Source of the DNA: an uncultured Prevotellaceae bacterium
Lineage (GTDB): Bacteria; Bacteroidota; Bacteroidia; Bacteroidales; Bacteroidaceae
DNA: 51,280 bases
Direction of reading: 5' to 3'
Assembly (NCBI GenBank): GCA_937910905.1
Contig: CALEPV010000074.1
Span: 1-51,280, forward strand
Notes under the pieces: generated by a model
Told to the model about the DNA's origin: nothing
The model's input: only the letters and a program-made list of their open reading frames with translations
Databases searched by the model: none
Shown: one piece after another, positions 26,063 to 34,396 of the stretch
How positions within the stretch are numbered: the first letter of the stretch is position 1
How the letters are laid out: each line of letters starts with the position of its first letter
Position numbers and translations under genes: made by a program

Positions 26063-26151
26063 GTGATTAATTGGCAGAGTAGGGTGTATTTGGGCTTGAA
26101 AACTTCCGTTGCTGCAGCCAAACGTGGCTGCGCATCGCCATAAAAGGTCAC

Positions 26152-26261
26152 TTGCACCGCGCCGAAAGACATCCTGCACCGCGCCGAAAGACATCCTGCA
26201 CCGCGCTGAAAGACATCCTGCACCGCGCTGAAAGACATCCTGCACCACGCTGAAACATAGA
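26152..26261 (+). repeat. Array of five 22-bp tandem repeats (array 2)
   Basis: Units lie at 26152-26173, 26174-26195, 26196-26217, 26218-26239 and 26240-26261; units 3 and 4 are identical. The core CTGCACCGCGCTGAAAGA shares CTGCACCGCG with array 1. The array lies in the 320-nt gap 26018-26337, beginning 77 nt past the stop of the TonB-dependent receptor gene. The rest of the gap holds the SGNH promoter and a hairpin at 26261-26278; I see nothing else in it. Confidence 0.93.
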
Positions 26262-26278
26262 AATCACAAGTGTGATTT
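26261..26278 (-). other. 18-bp near-perfect palindrome beside repeat array 2
   Basis: Sequence AAATCACAAGTGTGATTT has 8-bp arms around two bases. It lies between the stop of the TonB-dependent receptor gene (26338) and array 2. It could act as a weak terminator or processing hairpin for the receptor mRNA. Confidence 0.5.
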
Positions 26279-26337
26279 TAGTCTCGCGCTGTGATGAAGC
26301 AACGCTTAGGCCGCATCAGCAGGGCGTTTTCAGCGTA

Positions 26338-28746
26338 TCAGAATTCCACGAGGATTCGGGCGTTGAGCTGGCGGCCTGTAAGATAGTTCGGCACGGCATA
26401 CTGCTGGCGGTTGATGTCGGTAATCCACAGATAGGACGACACATTGCTGATGCCCAGCACATTGAAGCAGTCCATGCCGAGCCACACGTTGCGCAAGCTT
26501 CGGCCTATGCCCGTACGGACGTGATGGTCCTCGTTGTCCAGCAGGCGGTAGCTCATGCCAAGGTCCACACGACGGTAGGGCGAAGCACGGAACACGTGGC
26601 TCTCCAGACCCGTGTGGGGCGGACCGAAAGGCAGTCCTCCGGCAAATGCCATCTTGAGTGTTGCCTTCCATCGGTCGGTACCTGGGAAGTAGTCGGAGAA
26701 AAACATATTGATGTTCCAACGCTGGTCTGTGGGTTGCGGTATGCTCTTGCCGTGCAGTTTCATCTGGGCCTTCATCAGCGAGAACGACACCCACGAGTCG
26801 GTGCCTGGTACAAACTCGCCGTACACCTTCATGTCGATGCCTGCCACATAGCCCGTTCCTTCGTTGCGGCCATAGTAGACAATCTTCACGTTGTCCACGT
26901 TGTACGGATTGAGGCGCGACTGGGCCTTGTAGTATATCTCCGTGGTGAACTGGAACGGACGGTCCGCTACGCGGAACCTGTACTCGCCGCCTGCTAGTAT
27001 CTGGAAACTGCGTTGCGACTGGATGTCGCGATTGAGTTGCACCACAGTGGCACCTTCGGTGGTTACTGTATCGCGCAGCTCCTTATAGAACGGTGCCTGA
27101 TAGTAGAGGCCTGTGGCCAGTCGTAGGGTGAGGCGGTCGTTGGCCGACGGTACGAATCCCAGTGAGGCGCGAGGCGAAACGAGTGTCTCGCCGTTCCACG
27201 ACCAGTGGGATAGCCTTATGCCATAGTTGAGCGACAGGATGCCAGCTGATGTCTCATGCCGCCACGTGTCCTGTGCAAAGAGTTCCAGGCGCTGGCTGCT
27301 TATCTCCTGCACAGACTTCAGGTTGTAGATCAGCTCCAGACGGTCGGAGTAGTGCGGCATCGAGTATCCGGCCGAGTCGCGGAACTCCCATTCACGTGTA
27401 TTCTCGTCTATTTTCTCCCATTTCATCAGGGCACCTGCCATGATGCGATGGTTCGCAGGCTTGTACTCGGCTATCGCCCGCAGCGTCTGTGTGTTGGAGT
27501 TCAGCAGGTTGCGTGCGTGCTCCATGTAGGTGCCCACTCCCAGCTCTTCATCGCTGCCGGCTTCGTTGAGCCAGTATTGTCCCTGTATGTCGTAGGCCTC
27601 GCGTTCGCGTGTGGCAAAGGCGCTGGCTCCCAGGGTGATGGTGGCGGACTGCCCGATGTTGCGTGTCAGGCTGAGGCTGGCGAAGCGGGTGTTGAACAGA
27701 TCCTTCTCCTTGCCGTCGAAGTACACGCGGAAGCTCTTTACGTCCTCCATCGTGCCGAAATTCGTCTCGCGGTCCGTAGGCTTGAAGCGGTAGTCGTTCT
27801 TGCTGATGTATCCTATGGCGTCGAGTGACCATTGTGGGGTAGGCTTCCACGACAGGTAAGCCTGATAGTCGAGGAAGGTAGGGTCGTACTCTCCGTTGGT
27901 CTCCAGCGAGCCCAGCAGATAGCGGTTGCTCTTGTAGCGCAGACCCTGCGATAACGACAGCTTGCCCACGCTGAAGCCGTCGTACAGCGATGTGCCAAGC
28001 AGCGAAGCAGAGAGGCTTCCCTCGTGGCGTGTGGGGCGGCGGTATGTGATGTCCAGCACAGACGACATCCTGTCTCCGTACTTCGCCTCAAAGCCGCCTG
28101 CCGAGAACTGCACACGCTCCACCATCGAGGAATTGATGACAGATAGGCCTTCCTGCTGCCCTGACGAGACGAGCAGGGGGCGGTACACCTCCATACCGTT
28201 CACGTACACGCAGTTCTCGTCGAACGAGCCGCCGCGCACGTTGTACTGGCTTGAAAGTTCATTGTGGCTCGACACTCCAGCCTGCGTCGCTACAAGCTCC
28301 TCCACGGCATTGCCCGTAGTGCTGGGCATTCGGCTCACGGCGTCGATGTTGATGTCCTGTGTCTGGTTCATCTGCCGGCGTGTCTCGCTAACCGTCACCT
28401 CGCTGATGCTTCGGCCGCTCTCATGCATCACGATGTTGAGCGTCTGGCGTCCTGTGGGCTTGGTCAGCACCTTGCGGCGTGTCTCATAGCCCATCATAGA
28501 GTAGAGTATCACCACAGAGTCGGCTGTGGCGAACTCCATGGAGTAGCGGCCCTGCAGGTTGGTCATCGTGCCTATCAGCGTTCCTTCTATACGCACATTG
28601 GCAAAGCCCACAGGCTCTTGATTGTCGTCCACCACGCGGCCTTGCAGCAGCACACGTGTGGTGTCGGCAACACTCACAGAGTCCGTTTGCGCTGCCACAA
28701 GTGTGGCAGTACAGAGACACATTATGTAGATGATTATTCGCTTCAC
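26338..28746 (-). CDS. TonB-dependent outer-membrane receptor with carboxypeptidase-regulatory-like domain
   Basis: The 802-residue protein has a signal peptide (1-19), a carboxypeptidase-regulatory-like beta-sandwich (about 30-108, LLQGRVVDDNQEPVGFANVRIEG), a plug domain (about 125-235, with NVRGGSFDENCVYVNGMEV) and a 22-strand-type beta-barrel ending in Phe, the usual outer-membrane insertion signal. There is no SusD-type gene beside it, so it is not a classical SusCD importer; a metal complex, a peptide or a small glycan are possible ligands. It is last in a same-strand run and is 28 nt after the kinase-RapZ gene. Confidence 0.92.
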   Translation of the reverse strand: MKRIIIYIMCLCTATLVAAQTDSVSVADTTRVLLQGRVVDDNQEPVGFANVRIEGTLIGTMTNLQGRYSMEFATADSVVILYSMMGYETRRKVLTKPTGRQTLNIVMHESGRSISEVTVSETRRQMNQTQDINIDAVSRMPSTTGNAVEELVATQAGVSSHNELSSQYNVRGGSFDENCVYVNGMEVYRPLLVSSGQQEGLSVINSSMVERVQFSAGGFEAKYGDRMSSVLDITYRRPTRHEGSLSASLLGTSLYDGFSVGKLSLSQGLRYKSNRYLLGSLETNGEYDPTFLDYQAYLSWKPTPQWSLDAIGYISKNDYRFKPTDRETNFGTMEDVKSFRVYFDGKEKDLFNTRFASLSLTRNIGQSATITLGASAFATREREAYDIQGQYWLNEAGSDEELGVGTYMEHARNLLNSNTQTLRAIAEYKPANHRIMAGALMKWEKIDENTREWEFRDSAGYSMPHYSDRLELIYNLKSVQEISSQRLELFAQDTWRHETSAGILSLNYGIRLSHWSWNGETLVSPRASLGFVPSANDRLTLRLATGLYYQAPFYKELRDTVTTEGATVVQLNRDIQSQRSFQILAGGEYRFRVADRPFQFTTEIYYKAQSRLNPYNVDNVKIVYYGRNEGTGYVAGIDMKVYGEFVPGTDSWVSFSLMKAQMKLHGKSIPQPTDQRWNINMFFSDYFPGTDRWKATLKMAFAGGLPFGPPHTGLESHVFRASPYRRVDLGMSYRLLDNEDHHVRTGIGRSLRNVWLGMDCFNVLGISNVSSYLWITDINRQQYAVPNYLTGRQLNARILVEF

Positions 28747-28774
28747 CGTTTATAATAACGTACAACCTCCGCAG

Positions 28775-30328
28775 TTATTGTGCAGGCAATACGGTGTGAA
28801 TGCCTTGTTCGCGATGAGTCAGCTCCACCTTGACCCCATACTTGCTGTGCAAATGCTCTGCAAGATGCTGGGCACTGTACACAGAGCGGTGCTGTCCGCC
28901 GGTGCAGCCGAAGCAGAACATCAGCGACGTGAAGCCTCGCTGCAGATAGCGCTCTACATGCGCATCGGCCAGCTGGTACACGTGCTGCAGGAACCTCAGT
29001 ATCTCGCCGTCGGCCTCAAGGAAGCGTATCACAGGCTCGTCCAAACCCGTTAGCTGTTTGTACGGCTCGTAGCGCCCAGGGTTGTGCGTGCTACGGCAGT
29101 CGAACACATAGCCGCCTCCGTTACCGTTTTCGTCTGCTGGTATGCCGCGCTTGTAGGAGAAGGAGAAGATGCGGATGGTGAGAAGGGGAGAGGGGAGAGA
29201 GGGGGGAGAGGGCTCATGGGGCATATAGGCCTTATGAAGCTTATTGGGCTTATGGGCCTTAGCTTCCTCGGCTGCCTCCACGACTTTCTCCAGCACTTCC
29301 TGCAGATAGGGGTAGGGGACTGCTACCTTCGATTGGATCAGCTGACGGAGGTTGGCGAGTGCGGGTGGAATGCTGTCTATGAAATGCTGCTTGCGCTCAA
29401 AGTAGCCTCTGAAACCATAGGCTCCCAGCACCTGAAGCACTCTGAACAGCACGAATAGCGACAGGCGCTGACGGAAGCTCTTTCTGTCTATGCTGGCCAG
29501 TACCTGCAGCCCCCCTCCATGCTCACGCCCTATCGCTTCCACGGAATCGATGTAGCTGTTGATGAGCTCGTCGCGCAGCTTCTGTGGATAGCGTGCCGAT
29601 GCTTGCCAGAGGAAGCTGGCCACATCGTAGTACACAGCCCCCTGCCGGCCACCTTGGAAGTCGATGAAATGGGGATTTCCTGCAGCATCAAGCATGATGT
29701 TGCGTGCCTGGAAGTCACGATAGAGAAATGCCGATTCCATCGGAGTGCCGTCCAAACGTGCTATGTCTCCAGCCAGAGCCCGGAAGTCGTACTCCAGTCG
29801 CAGCTCGTGGAAGTCGATGCCTGTGGCTTTGAGGAAGCAGTACTTGAAATAGTTAAGGTCGAACATCACGCAGGTCTCATCCATAGCGGGCTGAGGATAG
29901 CACACGCTATAGTCCAGCCCTTCGCCTCCCAGCAGCTGCACACGCGGCAGGGCTGTGACAGTACGGCGCAGCAGCTCGCGTTCCTGTTCGTCATACCCGC
30001 TCGCGTCACCCTCGGCACAGCGTCTGCGTCCCTCGCTGATGGTGTCGAACAGCGAGCGGGTGCCAAGGTCGTCCTGCAGGTAGCGTAGCTTGTCATCGCT
30101 TACGGCCAGCACTCGAGGAACGGGCAGGCCCTTGGCGACAAAATGGCGTGACAGATGAATAAAAGCGCCGTTTTCATCGACAGATGTGCCGATACAGCCT
30201 ATCACACTTTGCCCCATTTCATCGGTAAATCGTAAGTAGCAGCGGTTGCTGCCCTGTGCCGTCAGCCGCTCTACGTCCTTTAGCTGACGCCCAAATGTGG
30301 TGTTGTACAGTTCAAGTAGTAGTTCCAT
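28775..30328 (-). CDS. AmgK-like aminoglycoside-phosphotransferase-fold kinase fused to a RapZ C-terminal domain
   Basis: The 517-residue protein has two parts. Residues 1-340 are an APH/choline-kinase fold with the catalytic loop YRDFQARN and the metal loop FIDFQGG, closest in appearance to AmgK-type kinases that phosphorylate MurNAc or GlcNAc at C1 during wall recycling. Residues about 387-510 are a RapZ C-terminal domain with VFDCRSTHNPGRYEPY, TGLDEPV and GCTGGQHRSV (474-483). In E. coli this domain of RapZ binds glucosamine-6-phosphate and small RNAs. The linker (357-384) is read from low-complexity DNA. I infer an amino-sugar kinase with a built-in amino-sugar-phosphate sensor. The RapZ P-loop domain is absent. 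Confidence 0.87.
   Translation of the reverse strand: MELLLELYNTTFGRQLKDVERLTAQGSNRCYLRFTDEMGQSVIGCIGTSVDENGAFIHLSRHFVAKGLPVPRVLAVSDDKLRYLQDDLGTRSLFDTISEGRRRCAEGDASGYDEQERELLRRTVTALPRVQLLGGEGLDYSVCYPQPAMDETCVMFDLNYFKYCFLKATGIDFHELRLEYDFRALAGDIARLDGTPMESAFLYRDFQARNIMLDAAGNPHFIDFQGGRQGAVYYDVASFLWQASARYPQKLRDELINSYIDSVEAIGREHGGGLQVLASIDRKSFRQRLSLFVLFRVLQVLGAYGFRGYFERKQHFIDSIPPALANLRQLIQSKVAVPYPYLQEVLEKVVEAAEEAKAHKPNKLHKAYMPHEPSPPSLPSPLLTIRIFSFSYKRGIPADENGNGGGYVFDCRSTHNPGRYEPYKQLTGLDEPVIRFLEADGEILRFLQHVYQLADAHVERYLQRGFTSLMFCFGCTGGQHRSVYSAQHLAEHLHSKYGVKVELTHREQGIHTVLPAQ
29177..29260 (-). repeat. Low-complexity coding repeat forming the kinase-RapZ linker
   Basis: On the coding strand five 9-nt units of the type CATAAGCCC run from 29254 to 29210, followed by a C/T-rich tract to 29177. 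They encode a His/Lys/Pro then Pro/Ser-rich linker. The CATAAGCCC type of repeat is one I recognise from Bacteroidales intergenic regions. Confidence 0.75.
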
Positions 30329-30337
30329 AGATGAAAG

Positions 30338-31258
30338 CTATTGTGCCTGATACACACGCACATAGTCTATTTCATATAGCAGAGGGAATGCTGTCTCGTC
30401 GACAGAGCCTCCGCTGCTACCTATAGCAAGGTTCAAGAGTATATATTGTCCGAATCCATCGACATCGTTTGAGAAGGGATTGACATCGTGGTGCCGGCCT
30501 CCGCCGTTGTTGGCCTGTGCCGTGGGTATGTCGTTCAGCAGCTCGTCGTCAAGGTAGAGACGTATGGCATCGGGTGTCCAATCCATTCGCCATGTGTGGA
30601 ACTTGGAGGCCCAGTCGGAATCGGTGTCCGTAAAGTGGGTGAACGGCACGCGGCAGGTGTTCCACTCGTCGCCACCCTGCTGCCCCTGCCAGCAGGCATT
30701 GGCTAGGATGATGGGCATAGTACGCTCGTTGCTGCTGCCTTCTGTGTCGTGGTGTATGCCCATAGTGGCTGGTGGCACGCGATAGAACTCCATAACATCC
30801 ACCTCTCCGCAGGCCGGCCATCCCCAGCGGTTGCCGAGTGTCCAGATGGCCGGCCACGCACCTGACGACACAGGGATGCGTGCCCGCACCTCCAGGCGTC
30901 CGTAGCGGAAGTTGAAACTACGCGATGTAGTGAGGCAGGCCGATGTGTAGCGGGCTTCCTGCCTGTTGCGCCTCCAGTCGCGTGATGTGGCGTCGTAGCG
31001 GTCGTTAGTCACGCTCTCCAGCCGGCCTGTGATCTGCAGCACACCACTCACTACGCGTGCGTTCTGTGGCTGGTACCATTGCAACTCATGGTTGCGTACG
31101 AAGCCCTGCTCATAGCTCCAATGCTCTGCAGGACGGCCTTCGACATCGAACTCGTCGGCCCACACAAGTTTGTATGACTGGGCGGCTGTCGGAACTGTAG
31201 GTAGTACAGCCAACAGCACGGAAGCGAGCACGCTCCATGCTAATCCTTTCTTCTCCAT
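30338..31258 (-). CDS. Secreted GH16 endo-glucanase (laminarinase-like)
   Basis: The 306-residue protein has a signal peptide (1-27) and one GH16 beta-jelly-roll with the catalytic signature GEVDVMEF (E152 nucleophile, D154, E157 acid/base). Family features also seen are YKLVWADEFDVEG near the start, GRLEVRARIPVSSGAWPAIW, and a C-terminal VDYVRVYQ-like strand. The subfamily cleaves beta-1,3 or mixed-link beta-glucans. Its first 19 nt overlap the 3' end of the ABC permease gene, and the APH-RapZ gene follows after 9 nt. Confidence 0.94.
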   Translation of the reverse strand: MEKKGLAWSVLASVLLAVLPTVPTAAQSYKLVWADEFDVEGRPAEHWSYEQGFVRNHELQWYQPQNARVVSGVLQITGRLESVTNDRYDATSRDWRRNRQEARYTSACLTTSRSFNFRYGRLEVRARIPVSSGAWPAIWTLGNRWGWPACGEVDVMEFYRVPPATMGIHHDTEGSSNERTMPIILANACWQGQQGGDEWNTCRVPFTHFTDTDSDWASKFHTWRMDWTPDAIRLYLDDELLNDIPTAQANNGGGRHHDVNPFSNDVDGFGQYILLNLAIGSSGGSVDETAFPLLYEIDYVRVYQAQ

Positions 31259-32442
31259 ATACGCTGAACCTTGCCACGAATGGCGATTACGTTGATAAGA
31301 CTTACCAGCAGTAGTAGTACGAGGCCAGCCAGCAGCGACGGCATGATGCTACCGCTCTCCAGGTCTGGGAACATCTGCTGCAGCATGGTCAGATAGTAGC
31401 TTCTGAGCCACATAAGCAGAGCGAACGCGATGAACAGCACAACCACGTTGAGCCCGATGGTGAGCGTCTGATAGGGCATCGCCACACGAGCTGGCGAGTA
31501 GCCTATGAGCAGCAGGTTCTCCATCTTGTCGGCATTCTTCTGCACCAGCAGGAACACAGACAGCATCAGTATGTAGAACGACAATGCACTGATGAGCAGG
31601 CCTACAGCCATGATGATTCCAGCCACGATGCGCAGGAAGTATGTGGTTCGTCCGGCATCGAGAGTATCATCCTCCAGCTCGTAGTCGTGGTCGTACATAA
31701 AGCGGGCTATGTTGTCGTCGGTCGGATTGTTTACCTCTACGATGAGCCTAGTGGGTAGTGTCGATTGCTCTGGTGCCAGCCGTTGGTTGCTCCATCGGAT
31801 GAAGCTCTCTGGTGCTAGGATGGTGTTGAGACGTGTGGAGAAGCCCACAATGCGTCCCTTCAGCTCAATCCGCTCACGTGAACCGCGCAGGCGCAGGTCC
31901 ATCTGAATCATTGATATGATGCCTTCTGTCAGTTTTGGCAGCTGGGCGCTTTGTGCAAAGCCGAAGTTGTACAGGGCCAGATAGCTGCGCGGAAGTATAA
32001 TGGGCACCTCCTCGTCGCCTTCCTCATATACCCAGTTGTCGAGGTCGATGTCCACGAACTCGTCTGGTACCGACTCGAAGAACATGTCTGTGCCTATGCG
32101 TGAAGCTCCATTGAGGCTCAGCGATGCATAGATGCGGTACTTGGATGCCGTGAAGTTGCCTATGCTCCTGGTGAATGGCTGCTCGCGAATTTCGTCGATT
32201 TCATCGTCGGAGAAAAGTGAACTGGTGTTGCTGAACATCGATACTGCGCTCACCCGCTTGGACACTATGATATATGTGTTCTTTAGGAAGCTGTCCTCGG
32301 CGGTGAATGCGGGTATGATGTCTGTGTAGAACTGCAGGCTCAGCAGCACGATGAGCATACCCACGAGGTTGGCTGCAAAGAAGCCTGCCAACTGTCCTAT
32401 GCTGATGTGCTGGCGCAGCAGTCGCCAAATGAGTGAATTCAT
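31240..32442 (-). CDS. ABC transporter permease, FtsX/MacB-like
   Basis: The 400-residue protein has one N-terminal membrane helix (about 17-40), a large extracytoplasmic domain (about 45-262) and three C-terminal helices (about 268-300, 322-348, 365-388), the FtsX-domain layout of the MacB/LolCE/FtsEX group. Such proteins transmit mechanical force from cytoplasmic ATP hydrolysis to envelope partners rather than forming a solute channel. It overlaps the ATPase gene by 4 nt (ATGA) and GH16 by 19 nt. Confidence 0.88.
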   Translation of the reverse strand: MNSLIWRLLRQHISIGQLAGFFAANLVGMLIVLLSLQFYTDIIPAFTAEDSFLKNTYIIVSKRVSAVSMFSNTSSLFSDDEIDEIREQPFTRSIGNFTASKYRIYASLSLNGASRIGTDMFFESVPDEFVDIDLDNWVYEEGDEEVPIILPRSYLALYNFGFAQSAQLPKLTEGIISMIQMDLRLRGSRERIELKGRIVGFSTRLNTILAPESFIRWSNQRLAPEQSTLPTRLIVEVNNPTDDNIARFMYDHDYELEDDTLDAGRTTYFLRIVAGIIMAVGLLISALSFYILMLSVFLLVQKNADKMENLLLIGYSPARVAMPYQTLTIGLNVVVLFIAFALLMWLRSYYLTMLQQMFPDLESGSIMPSLLAGLVLLLLVSLINVIAIRGKVQRIWRRKD

Positions 32443-33086
32443 AGCCTGTATGTTTCGTCGTAAGCCAGATCGATGTGCTTACCGATGCTTGTGATAATGA
32501 TAGTAGCTCCTTGCCGGCTGGCTTCCTCGGTCATCAGCTGGCCCATAATGCGTCCGTTCTCATCGTCCAGATGGCTTATGGGTTCGTCGGCCAGCAGGAA
32601 GTCGAAGGGCTGCACGAGTGCCCGCATCAGAGCCACTCGCTGCTGCTGTCCGAAGCTCATGCGTCCCACTTTGGCATTTCGCTTGTCTGCTATGCCCAGG
32701 GCTTCGAACCAGCGGTTGATGTCGGCATCTGTCTTGGTGTGGGTCAGAGTGTTCTTGATCTGTACGTTCTCCCACGCCGTGAGCTCAGGGAAGAGGCGCA
32801 GTTCCTGAAACATGGTACTGAGCGACAGCTGTCGCAGCTCCACCCACTCGGATATGCTGAGCTGGCGTATGTCACGGCCGTCGAAGCTGATGATGCCTGC
32901 GTAGTCGTGCCTATAGCCGATGAGATAGCTGCACAGCGATGATTTGCCTGTGCCGGATGCGGCCTCTATGAGGTAGGTACGCCCGCGTTCCAGCATCACA
33001 TCCTGCAGCCAGATGTCCGAGTGTATCTCGTTCTGTCGTGCAGCGAACACGTTGGGTAGTGTATGATGCAATGTTATAGTATGCAT
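32439..33086 (-). CDS. ABC transporter ATP-binding protein
   Basis: The 215-residue ATPase has Walker A AASGTGKSS, a Q-loop FQELRLF, the signature MSFGQQQR in place of LSGGQ, Walker B FLLADEP and the D-loop SHLDD. The first Gly of Walker A is Ala, and the H-loop His is not clear (ITSIGKH), so the nucleotide site is somewhat atypical. I start at ATG 33086; an in-frame GTG at 33095 would overlap the previous stop. It pairs with the permease through an ATGA overlap, as in LolD- or FtsE-type systems. Confidence 0.9.
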   Translation of the reverse strand: MHTITLHHTLPNVFAARQNEIHSDIWLQDVMLERGRTYLIEAASGTGKSSLCSYLIGYRHDYAGIISFDGRDIRQLSISEWVELRQLSLSTMFQELRLFPELTAWENVQIKNTLTHTKTDADINRWFEALGIADKRNAKVGRMSFGQQQRVALMRALVQPFDFLLADEPISHLDDENGRIMGQLMTEEASRQGATIIITSIGKHIDLAYDETYRL

Positions 33087-33091
33087 AGGTC

Positions 33092-34396
33092 TCACTTTTC
33101 TGAGTCAATAACAGCTTTGATGTCCAGCTCGCCTGTGCGTGGCATAGCTATGCTGATGCGCTTCAGCCCCAGCTGTGCCAAATCGTTGAACAGGGGCTGT
33201 CCAGTAAGGTCGAGGGTGGCGTACAGGCGCAGGCCTGCTATGTCGTGCTGCCTGGTGCGCAGGTAGCGGTCGCCTGTGTGTGTGCCGACCTGTGACAGGC
33301 TGTCGGTGGAAGCCACATACACCTGGTCGTCGCGCTGTCCGAACCAGAGGCTGATATCGTTCATGCTGAAGGCAAAGCGCCGGCGCGACAGAGGCGTGAA
33401 TGTGTAGCTGTTCTGCCTGGCGGCACTCTCCACCCAGTAGTCGCTTTGCTTCATGAACTGCTTGGAGGCTACTGTTGCTGTGAGTACGGCTTCGGCATCG
33501 GTACCTTCGTTCCATCGTGTCACAGCCAGGCTGATGTCGCCACGAATGGCAGCGAGTATGGCATCAACATCTGCTACGGTATTCATTGCCACTAGTGCTG
33601 TGCGTACCATTTCAGTGCTACGCAATGCCTTCAGAATGTGGGAGCCGTCGAGGTTGGCTATCACGAAAAGCGATGTGGCAGGGGGTGTGATACGTACCAT
33701 CTGGCCGCTGATCTTGTGGAAGAATGTCTCGTCGAGCACCTGCATGCGTGCCTCTACTGTCTGTGTCGCATTGACTATGGTCAGGTGTGCTGCTATGGTG
33801 TCGGCATCGGCAGCTATGGTGGCCAGCAGCAGGGCATCGGCTGCGGAGCGTATGCCTAGCTCGGATGCCAGCAGCTGTCTCAGTTCCATTGGCAAAGCCT
33901 CTGGTGCTATGGCCAGCGCAGCAGGAGTGCTCTGTGTCTCGACTGTTTCGAGCAGCGGCGTACCTATGGCAGATGATTTGCTCTCTTGCCTGAGGTAGCG
34001 TTGCATCTCGCGTCGCAGATTGTCCTGCTCGCGTCCGCGCGCTGGACCCATGACGAGAGTGTTTGTGCCGTTGCTAGCCATAAGCCAATCTTTACCGATA
34101 GCACTCCATTGATAGCCAGATGCCTGCTGGGCATCGGCTGAAGTGGCTATCAAACCGTAATAGCCGCTACGTGTGGCAAATAGATAGTATGGTTTGTCGG
34201 TGTCGCTACAGAGGCTGCCCAGCTGGCTGACGGCTGCCAGCTGAGGTAGTGCAGAGAGATTAACACGGCCTACGGCTACGGCATCCTTGGGTATGATGTG
34301 CCGATAGTCGTCATCGGTCGAGCATGATATGATTAGTGTGGCCACAGCCAGCAGGACTGCCGGCAGTAGGGCTATGGTATGTGATGAGTGTTTCAT
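33092..34396 (-). CDS. DUF4836-like lipoprotein
   Basis: The 434-residue product starts MKHSSHTIALLPAVLLAVA and has lipobox IISC, then DDDYRHIIPKDAVAVGRVNLS as in the DUF4836 group of Bacteroidetes lipoproteins, with a repeated alpha/beta pattern through the mature part. Function is unknown. I use ATG 34396, which overlaps the rsmE stop as ATGA; the open frame before it lies inside rsmE. The next gene, the ABC ATPase, starts 5 nt after its stop, so this lipoprotein may be a partner of that transporter. Confidence 0.83.
   Translation of the reverse strand: MKHSSHTIALLPAVLLAVATLIISCSTDDDYRHIIPKDAVAVGRVNLSALPQLAAVSQLGSLCSDTDKPYYLFATRSGYYGLIATSADAQQASGYQWSAIGKDWLMASNGTNTLVMGPARGREQDNLRREMQRYLRQESKSSAIGTPLLETVETQSTPAALAIAPEALPMELRQLLASELGIRSAADALLLATIAADADTIAAHLTIVNATQTVEARMQVLDETFFHKISGQMVRITPPATSLFVIANLDGSHILKALRSTEMVRTALVAMNTVADVDAILAAIRGDISLAVTRWNEGTDAEAVLTATVASKQFMKQSDYWVESAARQNSYTFTPLSRRRFAFSMNDISLWFGQRDDQVYVASTDSLSQVGTHTGDRYLRTRQHDIAGLRLYATLDLTGQPLFNDLAQLGLKRISIAMPRTGELDIKAVIDSEK

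Noticed and set aside
26018..26248. N-terminal extension of the SGNH hydrolase through the repeat array
   Set aside because: A -7 promoter element lies at 26055-26062 inside the extension, and a proper signal peptide begins at 26017.
26338..31258. Polysaccharide utilisation locus (TonB-dependent receptor plus GH16)
   Set aside because: There is no SusD-like gene or hybrid two-component or SusR-type regulator, and the genes between are unrelated (kinase-RapZ fusion).
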